Below are positions 1-7,178 of a stretch of DNA of 64,000 nt, one piece after another; positions within the stretch are counted from its first letter, which is position 1; each line of letters opens with the position of its first letter. This DNA comes from Clostridia bacterium (GTDB lineage: Bacteria; Bacillota; Clostridia; Oscillospirales; CAG-382), in the NCBI GenBank assembly GCA_017456765.1, contig JAFTIR010000004.1, positions 1 to 64,000 on the forward strand, read 5' to 3'. Below the pieces are notes generated by a model. It had not been told where the DNA came from and did not search any database. It was given only the letters and a program-made list of their open reading frames with translations. Both the position numbers and the translations under genes were made by a program.

Positions 1-995
1 CCCTTTGCTCTGAGTACAATTCCGTATTCATGCTCGTCGTCAAGGCTCTCGAGGATATTTTCAAGCTGTTCTTTTGTAAACTTGTGTGTTGTTTCAACAC
101 CATAGCTTGTGAACACCTCGTCTGCATGGTGATGATGATGGTGGTGTTCATGTTCATGGTCATGACAGCCGCAACTGCAATGCTCATCATGGTCATGGTG
201 GTGTTCATGATGCTCGTGGCAGTGTTCATGACCGTCGTTGTGATGATGTTCGTGCTTATGCTCATGCTCATGCTCATGTTCATGGTCATGGTCATGACAA
301 CCGCAAGAACAATGCTCGTCGTGGTCATGGTGGTGATGCTCGTGATGCTCATGATGTGCCTTGTGTTCTTCTTCAAGCTCATGAAGGTGCTTTTCGATTG
401 TCTCATTTTCCTCCATGGCACGAATCATCTGCTGTCCGGTAAGGGAATCCCAATCGGTTGTGACAATTACGGCATCGGGATTCTTTTCACGAAGAAGTTC
501 AACGGCTTTGTCAATCTTTTCCTGTGCCATGCCTTTTGTTCTGCTGAGAAAAATTGTGCCTGCATTTTCAATCTGGTCATTATAGAATTCGCCAAAGTTC
601 TTCATGTAAATTCTGCACTTTGTTGCATCCGCAACCGTTGTAAATGAACCCAAAACAGCGCCGTGTATTTCGGCATTCTTTACCGCCTTGATAACGTCGG
701 AGAGCTTACCTACGCCCGAGGGTTCGATAAGAATTCTGTCAGGGGCGTACTCCTCAATTACCTGATGAAGTGCCTTGCTGAAATCACCCACAAGGCTGCA
801 GCAGATGCAGCCGGAGTTCATTTCATTTATCTGTATGCCTGCTTCCTTAAGAAAACCGCCGTCAATACCGATTTCTCCGAATTCGTTTTCGATAAGAACT
901 ATTCTTTCGCCCTTATATCCCTCGGAAATAAGTTTCTTTATGAGGGTTGTTTTACCTGCTCCGAGAAAACCCGAAAAAATATCAATTTTTGTCAT
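1..995 (-). CDS. CobW/G3E-family GTPase metallochaperone, C-terminus beyond left edge
   Basis: The minus-strand frame reads into a G3E P-loop GTPase. Residues 9-18 carry the Walker A GFLGAGKTTL, the CxCC metal site of CobW proteins is C63/C65/C66 (sequence SGCICC), and an IEPSG segment follows. The family inserts or allocates metal (zinc or cobalt) into client proteins in the cytosol. After the GTPase domain comes a long His/Asp/Glu-rich loop (DNA about 112-366) with two copies of a DEHCSCGCHDH core, then the start of the CobW C-terminal domain, which is cut by the window edge. The start is the ATG at 993-995, with a GGAAG-type ribosome binding site just upstream. The loop argues for a zinc- or nickel-handling role, but the metal is an inference. 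A Met-rich plus-strand reading of the same DNA is a shadow of the His codons. Confidence 0.9.
   Translation of the reverse strand, partial: MTKIDIFSGFLGAGKTTLIKKLISEGYKGERIVLIENEFGEIGIDGGFLKEAGIQINEMNSGCICCSLVGDFSKALHQVIEEYAPDRILIEPSGVGKLSDVIKAVKNAEIHGAVLGSFTTVADATKCRIYMKNFGEFYNDQIENAGTIFLSRTKGMAQEKIDKAVELLREKNPDAVIVTTDWDSLTGQQMIRAMEENETIEKHLHELEEEHKAHHEHHEHHHHDHDEHCSCGCHDHDHEHEHEHEHKHEHHHNDGHEHCHEHHEHHHDHDEHCSCGCHDHEHEHHHHHHHADEVFTSYGVETTHKFTKEQLENILESLDDEHEYGIVLRAK
159..328 (-). repeat. Duplicated His/Cys-rich metal-binding core inside the CobW gene
   Basis: Two copies of a 38-bp unit lie at 159-196 and 291-328, offset by 132 bp. Each encodes a DHDEHCSCGCHDH core set in long HEH/HDH runs. 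Base differences between the copies are mostly synonymous, so this is an internal duplication kept at protein level. Confidence 0.8.
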
Positions 996-1065
996 TTTTA
1001 TTATTCTTCCTTTCACCATCTGAAATATATACTTATCCATTTTGTGCATAATTTCACTAAATATC

Positions 1066-1094
1066 ATTATACACCCATTCTTTCACTTCGTCAA
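1066..1094 (-). promoter_or_regulatory. Promoter of the CobW gene
   Basis: On the minus strand there is TTGACG (1089-1094), a 17-bp spacer and a TATAAT box (1066-1071), about 70 bp upstream of the ATG. Confidence 0.75.
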
Positions 1095-1129
1095 CATACT
1101 TTTTATAAACAAATTTCAAAGCATGCGAC

Positions 1130-1152
1130 AAAAAAACCGCCCTTTCGGGCGG
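1130..1152 (-). terminator. Intrinsic terminator of the secreted-protein gene
   Basis: CCGCCC/GGGCGG stem with a TTTC loop (1137-1152), followed on the minus strand by seven T (1130-1136), directly after the stop codon of the 1157-2293 gene. Confidence 0.85.
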
Positions 1153-1156
1153 TAAT

Positions 1157-2293
1157 TCAGCTTTGATACTTTGACGTATCAATGTCGAAGTAGTCAATAA
1201 GGAAATCCTGTACATCCTTGGAAATATTTCTCGTATTTGTAATAAAGTTTACAAAGTTGGATTGTTGGGTACTTGTCATTTTTTCATCTATATTTGCTTT
1301 TACATCCTCAACCATGCCGCCGTAAACGGGATGGTTTTTCAAATAAGATTTATCAACGAGTATTCCTCTGTTTGCATCCTCAAGTGCATATCCAATACAT
1401 TCCTTGATGAGGAGAATAGTATCTTTGGAAAGACCTGTATCAGGGTATCTCTTGATTAAACCGAGTTCAAGATGTCCTTTGCCAAGCATTGTCATAAACT
1501 CTTTGCTGTTTGGATTTTCCACAATAACAGGGTACAGCTTCATATGACTCTCGATGCTCGTTTCCGAGAGCTTTATTACATTTTCAGGGTCATTGTCGTC
1601 AGTGAGCGACCAGCCGGCAAAACACATTCCTTCTGCCGTTTCAGGGTCTTGGGGCAAAGTGACAAAACCGCCGGCTTCAACCTGTACCCTCTCATAAATG
1701 TTTCCGTCAACATAGAAAGTCACAACAAATTCAGGGGTTGCTAAAATTGAAGTTATAACGCTCTGATGTTCGGGCGAAAGAGCCGAAAAAATACCACCGT
1801 CATTGTATATAGTCTTGGCCGTTTCATAAAGACTTGTTTCAAAAGGCTCTCCGTATCTGACACCGTCAGAAAAAACAGCATACGGACGCACTACTATTAC
1901 GTCTGCGTAGTAATGCTCTTTGATACCATGAATATAACAGGCAAAATAAAGCTCCGTATCAGTTTTATCAAGGAAAAGATTGACGCTTTCTCCCCCGACT
2001 ACTCCCTTAGAAACACCTTTCGTGTAATTAGCGCCGCAATCGAGCGTAAAATCATTACACGTAAGTCCCCTTGCCGTCAGAAAAATCTTTCTTGTAACAA
2101 TAAGACCGTATTCTGTTGTATTTTCGTCCGCCGCAATATCTGCATCAATCACCGTCTTTACACGAAGTCCGACAGGCTGTTCTGCCCTCACTTCCGGCTT
2201 TCCTGTAATTTCAGGAGCATCGGCGGCAGATGCCGCAAAGCAGAAAAATGCAAAAAGCAAAATTGCAGGCATAATATATTTTAGTCTTTTCAT
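1157..2293 (-). CDS. Secreted protein of unknown function with an InlB-type repeat
   Basis: 378 residues. The N-terminus (residues 1-24, MKRLKYIMPA then a hydrophobic stretch ending AASA) is a Sec signal peptide without a lipobox Cys. Residues about 190-265 contain a segment beginning VTFYVDG with GFVTLPQDPE and FAGWS, which matches the Listeria-Bacteroides/InlB B-repeat (Flg_new-like) beta-grasp module often found on cell-surface proteins. The rest is not recognised, and no catalytic motif is visible. It is a single-gene unit with its own consensus promoter and terminator, divergent from nagB. A surface or exported role is inferred. The start is the ATG at 2291-2293. Confidence 0.75.
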   Translation of the reverse strand: MKRLKYIMPAILLFAFFCFAASAADAPEITGKPEVRAEQPVGLRVKTVIDADIAADENTTEYGLIVTRKIFLTARGLTCNDFTLDCGANYTKGVSKGVVGGESVNLFLDKTDTELYFACYIHGIKEHYYADVIVVRPYAVFSDGVRYGEPFETSLYETAKTIYNDGGIFSALSPEHQSVITSILATPEFVVTFYVDGNIYERVQVEAGGFVTLPQDPETAEGMCFAGWSLTDDNDPENVIKLSETSIESHMKLYPVIVENPNSKEFMTMLGKGHLELGLIKRYPDTGLSKDTILLIKECIGYALEDANRGILVDKSYLKNHPVYGGMVEDVKANIDEKMTSTQQSNFVNFITNTRNISKDVQDFLIDYFDIDTSKYQS

Positions 2294-2326
2294 ATACTCT
2301 CCACAGGTAGTTTTTTTACCTTAGCT

Positions 2327-2355
2327 ATTATATCACAAAGGAATATCCGTGTCAA
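2327..2355 (-). promoter_or_regulatory. Promoter of the secreted-protein gene
   Basis: TTGACA (2350-2355), 17-bp spacer and TATAAT (2327-2332) on the minus strand, 34 bp before the ATG. Confidence 0.8.
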
Positions 2356-2373
2356 CGAGCGTTTGAAAAATCC

Positions 2374-2402
2374 TTGACACAAAACACCTTGTGTGGTATA
2401 CT
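2374..2402 (+). promoter_or_regulatory. nagB promoter with an operator-like inverted repeat in its spacer
   Basis: TTGACA (2374-2379), 17-bp spacer and TATACT (2397-2402). An inverted repeat ACACAA-N6-TTGTGT (2377-2394) overlaps the -35 and fills the spacer, where a repressor would block polymerase. Which regulator binds is unknown. Confidence 0.75.
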
Positions 2403-2464
2403 TATTTTGCACGTAAGTATTGGTGCATTTCAAATTACATTCCATTTAAGAAAGGTGATAATAA

Positions 2465-3175
2465 ATGAAAATTGTTGTTTGTAACAGCTATGACGAGCTT
2501 TCTGCGTATGTTGCCGAAAGAATCGCCGCACTCGTAAACGAAAATCCCACATGCATTCTCGGTCTTGCAACAGGCTCAACTCCCGTTGGCGCATACGAGA
2601 AGCTCGGCGAAATGTGTAAAGAAGGCAAGGTTGACTTCTCAAAGGTAAAGTCCTTTAATCTTGACGAATATCTCGGTCTTACTCCCGACAACGAGCAAAG
2701 CTACCGCTATTTCATGAACAAGAATCTTTTTGAAAAGATTAACATTGATATTAACAACACAAGAGTACCCGACGGTGTTGCAAAGGATCCCGAAAAGATG
2801 TGTAAGGAATACGACGAAGCAATTGATGCGGCGGGCGGTATTGACCTCCAGCTTCTCGGTATCGGCGAAAACGGTCACATTGCATTCAACGAACCTGCTT
2901 CCCAACTTTACAGCGGCACTCATGTAACAGACCTTACAGAAAGCACAATCAAAGCAAACTCCCGTTTCTTTGAAAAAATCGAGGACGTTCCCACACAGGC
3001 TGTTACCATGGGTATCGGCTCTATCATGAAGGCAAAGTCCATCATCATTGCCGCAAACGGCGCAAACAAGAAGGCTGCTGTTGATATTCTCAGAAGCGGC
3101 ATGATTGACACAATGTGTCCTGCAAGTGTGCTTAATGCTCACAGAGATGTGACACTTGTTGTTTGCGGATGCTAA
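2465..3175 (+). CDS. nagB: Glucosamine-6-phosphate deaminase
   Basis: 236 residues, close to the usual size of the short Firmicutes form. It converts glucosamine-6-phosphate to fructose-6-phosphate plus ammonia in the cytosol, joining amino-sugar catabolism to glycolysis. Visible signatures are the phosphate-binding GLATGSTP (residues 33-40), FNLDEYLGL with the catalytic Asp67, and GIGENGHIAFNEP with His138 and Glu143. An Asn (N136) stands where E. coli has Asp141, as is common in Bacillus-type NagB. The ribosome binding site AAAGGTG precedes the ATG at 2465. No nagA lies next to it here, and the gene appears monocistronic. A repressor site is suggested by the inverted repeat in its promoter. 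Confidence 0.95.
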   Translation: MKIVVCNSYDELSAYVAERIAALVNENPTCILGLATGSTPVGAYEKLGEMCKEGKVDFSKVKSFNLDEYLGLTPDNEQSYRYFMNKNLFEKINIDINNTRVPDGVAKDPEKMCKEYDEAIDAAGGIDLQLLGIGENGHIAFNEPASQLYSGTHVTDLTESTIKANSRFFEKIEDVPTQAVTMGIGSIMKAKSIIIAANGANKKAAVDILRSGMIDTMCPASVLNAHRDVTLVVCGC

Positions 3176-3193
3176 GTTTAACAGAATAGTTTA

Positions 3194-3232
3194 AGGCTGT
3201 GGCGGTTTTATATAACTGCCATGGTCTTTTTT
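3194..3232 (+). terminator. nagB terminator
   Basis: A GGCGGTT/AACTGCC stem (one G-T pair) with a TTATAT loop starts about 15 bp after the stop codon and is followed by a CTTTTTTT run. Confidence 0.6.
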
Positions 3233-3263
3233 TGTTCTTATAAAGTGCAAGCCTGTGCGTTAA

Positions 3264-3293
3264 GAGATTCCGCAGCCTGCAGACGGCGGAATC
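3264..3293. repeat. Perfect intergenic palindrome
   Basis: GATTCCGC and GCGGAATC arms around a 12-nt loop, lying between the nagB terminator and the terminator of the minus-strand sugar operon. There is no T-run, so this is a free-standing palindrome like others in the window. Confidence 0.6.
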
Positions 3294-3306
3294 CCATTAT
3301 AATAAC

Positions 3307-3341
3307 AAAAAAAGACCGCAGAGGTTTATCCCCCCACGGTC
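3307..3341 (-). terminator. Terminator of the sugar isomerase/oxidoreductase operon
   Basis: GACCG/CGGTC stem (3314-3341) with internal pairing, followed on the minus strand by seven T (3307-3313). Confidence 0.7.
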
Positions 3342-3362
3342 ATCATTTAATCAATTATATAA

Positions 3363-4247
3363 TTAAAACTCAGCTTCAACTTCTGCAATGTACTTTGTAA
3401 GTGCCGCAAAGCCTTCCTTGATAGCCTGAATACAGTCTTCCTTGCCCTCAAATTCAATACAGAGGTATCCGTCATAGCCTGCTCTCTTCATAGCTCTTAT
3501 GCACTGTTTTACGGGAACATTTCCCTGACCGATTATAGCACCTCTGAGTGTGTTTCCGCCACGTGTCGGGAAAATGCCGTCGCCATATACTTTGCCTTCA
3601 TAAATGTGCATATCCTTAGCGTGTGCGCTGATTGCATAGGGAGCAACACGGGATACTGCTGTTACATGATTTTCGTCTGCACACGAGAAGTTGCCGAAGT
3701 CAACAAGAAGACCGTAGTTGTCATGGTTTACTGCATTGAAAAGTCTTTCCATTCTGTCGGAATCCTGTGCAATATAACCGTGGTTTTCAGAACAGGTCTT
3801 AATACCTAACTTCTGTCCGTAATCAGCAATTTTGCGGCAGTTTTCAGCGATTGTGGGAAGCTGCAAATCAAAGCTCTTGCCGTTGCCTGTCTTTGTAAGT
3901 CTGTAGCAAACGTCGTGACGCATAATCTTTGCACCGAGTGCCTTTGCAACATCGAGCTGAGCGCAAACTCTCTTGACTTCCGCTTCGTTTTCTTCGGGAG
4001 TATCGTAGTAGAGATGTGCGCCTACAAAGTAAGCCTCAATGTTCATGCCAAGCTCGTCTGCCTTTTCTCTTATTTTCTTTGCCTGCTCGAGCTGCTGTTC
4101 AAGCGTGGGGTTTTCACAAGGTCTGAGCCCTGTGAAGTCGATTGTGTCAATGCCGAGCTCCTTTGCCTTTGCAACACAGTCAAGCTCTGTCATAAGACCC
4201 TTTGCTATGTACTGTGCAAATGAATATGAACTAACCGATATTTTCAT
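3363..4247 (-). CDS. Sugar phosphate isomerase/epimerase (xylose isomerase-like TIM barrel)
   Basis: 294 residues, the usual size for the AP-endonuclease-2/xylose-isomerase-like barrel family. These enzymes isomerise or epimerise keto- and aldo-sugars or inosose-type polyols with a divalent metal. Metal-ligand-type positions seen include CSENHGY, LLVDFGNF, SAHAKDMH and the C-terminal LCIEFEG, in the usual order. It is the last gene of a three-gene operon, 49 bp after the Gfo/Idh gene. The ribosome binding site GAGGT precedes ATG 4247. The substrate cannot be told from sequence. Pairing with an NAD-dependent Gfo/Idh enzyme and a second barrel resembles inositol- or unusual-sugar-type pathways. 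Confidence 0.85.
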   Translation of the reverse strand: MKISVSSYSFAQYIAKGLMTELDCVAKAKELGIDTIDFTGLRPCENPTLEQQLEQAKKIREKADELGMNIEAYFVGAHLYYDTPEENEAEVKRVCAQLDVAKALGAKIMRHDVCYRLTKTGNGKSFDLQLPTIAENCRKIADYGQKLGIKTCSENHGYIAQDSDRMERLFNAVNHDNYGLLVDFGNFSCADENHVTAVSRVAPYAISAHAKDMHIYEGKVYGDGIFPTRGGNTLRGAIIGQGNVPVKQCIRAMKRAGYDGYLCIEFEGKEDCIQAIKEGFAALTKYIAEVEAEF

Positions 4248-4296
4248 TGTGTTTTACCTCTTTCTTTTTGCGTAATTCCTAATTTAATCATAGAAG

Positions 4297-5361
4297 TTAC
4301 GCTTCTATGATTACCTCGTGTCCTGTTCTTGCAGATTCATAGATAGCATCAAGAATCTTCATGCAAATAAGACCATCTTCGGCAGTCGCCTTGCATTCGC
4401 ACTTGCCGTTAACACAGTCAACAAACTCCTGAATTTCAGCCGCAAAGCCGTCCTTTGAGTCAGCAAGATGGTTAATGTCAATTTTTGTATCAACAAGGAA
4501 GTTGTTCATTTCGGTGAAGAGTGTAAGAGGACCGTCGCCTGTTCTCATACCGCCCTTATCGCCGCAAAGGGTGAGACCGGACTTTGGAAGGTCATTTATG
4601 CTGTAACCTGTTTCAAGCTGGATAACCGAGCCGTTATCAAAACGGATAATTGCTGTTGCAAAATCCTCAACATCACAAGGGTCAGTGGGAGATGCGTCCT
4701 CTGGAATCCAACCAACTGTTGTTCTGAGATTGTCACGCTTTCCGAGTTTTGTGAATGTTGCACCGTAAACAGATACGGGTTTGTGAAGACCCATGAGGTA
4801 TCTTGCTCTGTCAATTACATGAACACCAAGGTCGATAACAGGACCACCGCCACTCTTTGACTTGTCTGCAAACCAGCTGCCCGGATTTCCGTGACGTCTT
4901 ACATACTGTGCCTTGGCATAATAGATTTCTCCAAGGTATCCCTTGTCAATATAATCCTTAACAACTCTTGTGTCGTCCATATAACGAGTAACAAAAGCAA
5001 TCATCAAAACCTTACCGGTCTTTTCGGAAACTTCCTTCATCTTCTGAGCTTCCTGAGCATTATATGCCATAGGCTTTTCGCAAAGGACATTAAGACCGTG
5101 TTCCATCGCATAAATTGCACATACCGAATGATTTATATTCCATACGCAGATGTCAACTGCATCCAGAGTTTCAGCGGCAATCATTTCTTCCATACTGCCG
5201 TAATACTTTTCAACGCCGTATCTTGCGGCAAGTCTTTCTGCCTTTCCGATATTTATGTCGCAAATTGCAACAACCTCTGCATCTGTAACTTGCTTGTACG
5301 CTGCCATATGTGTGTTTGCTATATTACCTGCACCAATAAGACCAATTCTAACCTTTTCCAT
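4297..5361 (-). CDS. Gfo/Idh/MocA-family NAD(P)-dependent oxidoreductase
   Basis: 354 residues. The N-terminal Rossmann fold has GLIGAGNIANTH (residues 7-18), followed by the family EKP motif (CEKPMAYNAQEAQ) and the central GGGPVIDLGVHVIDRARYLMG, where Asp and His form the catalytic dyad after the Lys of EKP. The family oxidises or reduces sugars and polyols such as myo-inositol or glucose derivatives. It lies directly behind the upstream TIM-barrel gene (one base between stop and start) with an in-gene GGAGG site, so the two are translationally linked. The substrate is unknown. Confidence 0.9.
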   Translation of the reverse strand: MEKVRIGLIGAGNIANTHMAAYKQVTDAEVVAICDINIGKAERLAARYGVEKYYGSMEEMIAAETLDAVDICVWNINHSVCAIYAMEHGLNVLCEKPMAYNAQEAQKMKEVSEKTGKVLMIAFVTRYMDDTRVVKDYIDKGYLGEIYYAKAQYVRRHGNPGSWFADKSKSGGGPVIDLGVHVIDRARYLMGLHKPVSVYGATFTKLGKRDNLRTTVGWIPEDASPTDPCDVEDFATAIIRFDNGSVIQLETGYSINDLPKSGLTLCGDKGGMRTGDGPLTLFTEMNNFLVDTKIDINHLADSKDGFAAEIQEFVDCVNGKCECKATAEDGLICMKILDAIYESARTGHEVIIEA

Positions 5362-5362
5362 T

Positions 5363-6220
5363 TTAGTTTTCCTCCATAATTCTTGTAAGATAATCCATAG
5401 CTGTCTTTATATCCTTTGCGGGATTATCGCCGACTTCTCTTTCGATAGTAAGAAAACCCTTATATCCAATGTTTTCAAGAGCCTTGAGGTAGTGAATGAA
5501 AGGAACACTACCCATGCCGAGAGGCACTTCTTCAAAGGACTTGATATTGAGCACTTCTTCAGGGATGGGATGAACCGCACGGTAAATATATTCAGGATTT
5601 ATGTCCTTGAGTTTTACGCCGTCTTTTGCGTGGGTATGTACGATATAATCTTTAAGATTTTCAACAGCTACAACGGGAGCATCACCCGTAACCATTATAA
5701 GGTTTGCAGGGTCAAGATTTACACCGACACCGGTAGAACCGAGTGTGTCAAGGAAGCTCTTGAGAACAGCACTCGTTTCGGGGCCCGTTTCAATGGCAAA
5801 GTGAGAGCCGATTGAATCAGCGTAGGAAGAAAGCTCAAAGCAAGCCTCCTGCATAACCTTGAATCTGTCATGGTTATGGTCAGCAGGAACAACGCCGATA
5901 TGAGTTGTTACTATATCGGTCTCGAGTTCCTTTGCAAGGTCAAGGATTCTCTTTGACTTTTCAACAAGTTCAGGGTTCTTTTCCTTATGACCGAAGCCCT
6001 GGCCGAGGTCTCCGCAGAGCGCCGAGAAAACAAGTCCGTTATCCTTAACGTACTTAAGAAGCTCGCGTCTCTTTTCGGGCGTGAGATTTTCAGGGCTGTT
6101 TTCACCATTGGTTGAGTACATCTGAATGCCCTTTGCACCAATGTCAGCAGCTGCCTTTATAGCCTCACGGGTGGGGAGTCTGAACGAGTCAATGATTACG
6201 CCTATCGGGAACTTATACAT
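5363..6220 (-). CDS. Sugar phosphate isomerase/epimerase (TIM barrel), first gene of the operon
   Basis: The start was set at ATG 6220 (MYKFPIGVIIDSF). A longer in-frame reading to 6433 would run across the promoter and has no family similarity. The protein has 285 residues with xylose-isomerase-like barrel signatures: FSALCGDLG, VTTHIGVVP, FAIETGPE, GVNLDPANL and IVHTHAKDG, with the acidic and His metal ligands in place. It is a paralogue in fold of the 3363-4247 protein but clearly divergent. Probable role is isomerisation of the sugar or keto-polyol made or consumed by the adjacent Gfo/Idh oxidoreductase. Transcribed divergently from an AraC regulator, its likely controller. Confidence 0.85.
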   Translation of the reverse strand: MYKFPIGVIIDSFRLPTREAIKAAADIGAKGIQMYSTNGENSPENLTPEKRRELLKYVKDNGLVFSALCGDLGQGFGHKEKNPELVEKSKRILDLAKELETDIVTTHIGVVPADHNHDRFKVMQEACFELSSYADSIGSHFAIETGPETSAVLKSFLDTLGSTGVGVNLDPANLIMVTGDAPVVAVENLKDYIVHTHAKDGVKLKDINPEYIYRAVHPIPEEVLNIKSFEEVPLGMGSVPFIHYLKALENIGYKGFLTIEREVGDNPAKDIKTAMDYLTRIMEEN

Positions 6221-6274
6221 ATTTGCGTCATCCTTTCTTTTTTCAAAAGCTTCTCTTGCTTTTTCTTTGACTTT

Positions 6275-6303
6275 ATTATATAATATAATTGTGCTGAAAT
6301 CAA
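6275..6303 (-). promoter_or_regulatory. Promoter of the sugar operon
   Basis: Minus strand TTGATT (6298-6303), 17-bp spacer and TATAAT (6275-6280). It sits back to back with an extended -10 (TGCTATATAAT, 6315-6324) for the AraC gene. Confidence 0.75.
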
Positions 6304-6353
6304 GACACTTTTGTGCTATATAATACAACAATATTGCTATTTTGAGGTTTTTT

Positions 6354-7178
6354 ATGTCCAACATAAGATACGAGAGACATTTCATGTCAAACCCATCGCT
6401 TCCCTTTATATTCCATACTGACACGATACACACGACTCAAACCGCCTCTGCCAACTGGCACGACAACACGGAGTTTCTCTACTGCATTGAGGGCAGCGGC
6501 ATTGTCAACTGCGACCACATGAAAATTCCCATGAATGTCGGCGATACAATAGTTATAAACGCAAGAAAGCTGCACGATGTTACAGCAAAAAAACATGTAA
6601 AGTACCACTGCTTTATCTTTGATAATGCTTTCTTTACCGAGAACGGCATAAACATACAGGATATAAAGTTCAACGAAAAGATAAGCGATGCTCATGCAGG
6701 ACATCTGATGGAAAAAATTGCCGAATCAATAATAGATACAGACAACAGCCTTCATATAACTGCAGTCCGTCTTTGTGTACTGGAATTTTTATATTATGTT
6801 ACAAAAAACTTTTCAGCGAAAAACACTTCCCTCTCGCCCGTCGCATCAAAGAGCTATACCGCCGTTCTCGATGCGGTTGAATACATCAACAACAACTATT
6901 CAATGAAGCTCCCACTTGACGACCTTGCGGCAAGAGTCGGCTTTTCAAGATACCATTTTTCTCGTATATTCAAGGAAAACACGGGTGTCACGGTAGTCGA
7001 GCACATCAACGCAAGGCGATGCGACAGCGCGGCATTCCTGCTTCGTGAAACACACAAGCCTATATCCGAAATCGCCGCCGAGTGCGGCTTTGAAAGTCCT
7101 TCATACTTTGCAAAATCCTTCTCAGAAGCCTACGGAATACTCCCGTCGGACTACAGAAAGAAGTATTCAAAAAAGTGA
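6354..7178 (+). CDS. AraC-family transcriptional regulator
   Basis: The start was set at ATG 6354 behind a GAGG site; a TTG 12 bp upstream also opens the frame. The N-terminal half is a cupin-type sensor (HTTQTASANWHDNTEFLY then GDTIVIN). The C-terminal 100 residues form the double helix-turn-helix of AraC/XylS proteins: LDDLAARVGFSRYHFSRIFKENTGV and ISEIAAECGFESPSYFAKSF. It most likely senses a sugar and activates the divergent isomerase/oxidoreductase operon. Its 3' end overlaps the convergent flippase gene by 12 bp. Confidence 0.9.
   Translation: MSNIRYERHFMSNPSLPFIFHTDTIHTTQTASANWHDNTEFLYCIEGSGIVNCDHMKIPMNVGDTIVINARKLHDVTAKKHVKYHCFIFDNAFFTENGINIQDIKFNEKISDAHAGHLMEKIAESIIDTDNSLHITAVRLCVLEFLYYVTKNFSAKNTSLSPVASKSYTAVLDAVEYINNNYSMKLPLDDLAARVGFSRYHFSRIFKENTGVTVVEHINARRCDSAAFLLRETHKPISEIAAECGFESPSYFAKSFSEAYGILPSDYRKKYSKK

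Noticed and set aside
124..360. Possible CRISPR-like or satellite repeat in the CATGGTCATG-rich region
   Set aside because: The periodicity is that of His/Asp/Glu codons in a coding loop; there are no equal-length unique spacers and no cas genes.
30..647. Met/Val-rich plus-strand frame resembling a membrane protein
   Set aside because: It is the complement of the His/Asp/Glu codons of the CobW metal loop (CAT/CAC read backward gives ATG/GTG). The minus-strand frame has clear GTPase motifs.
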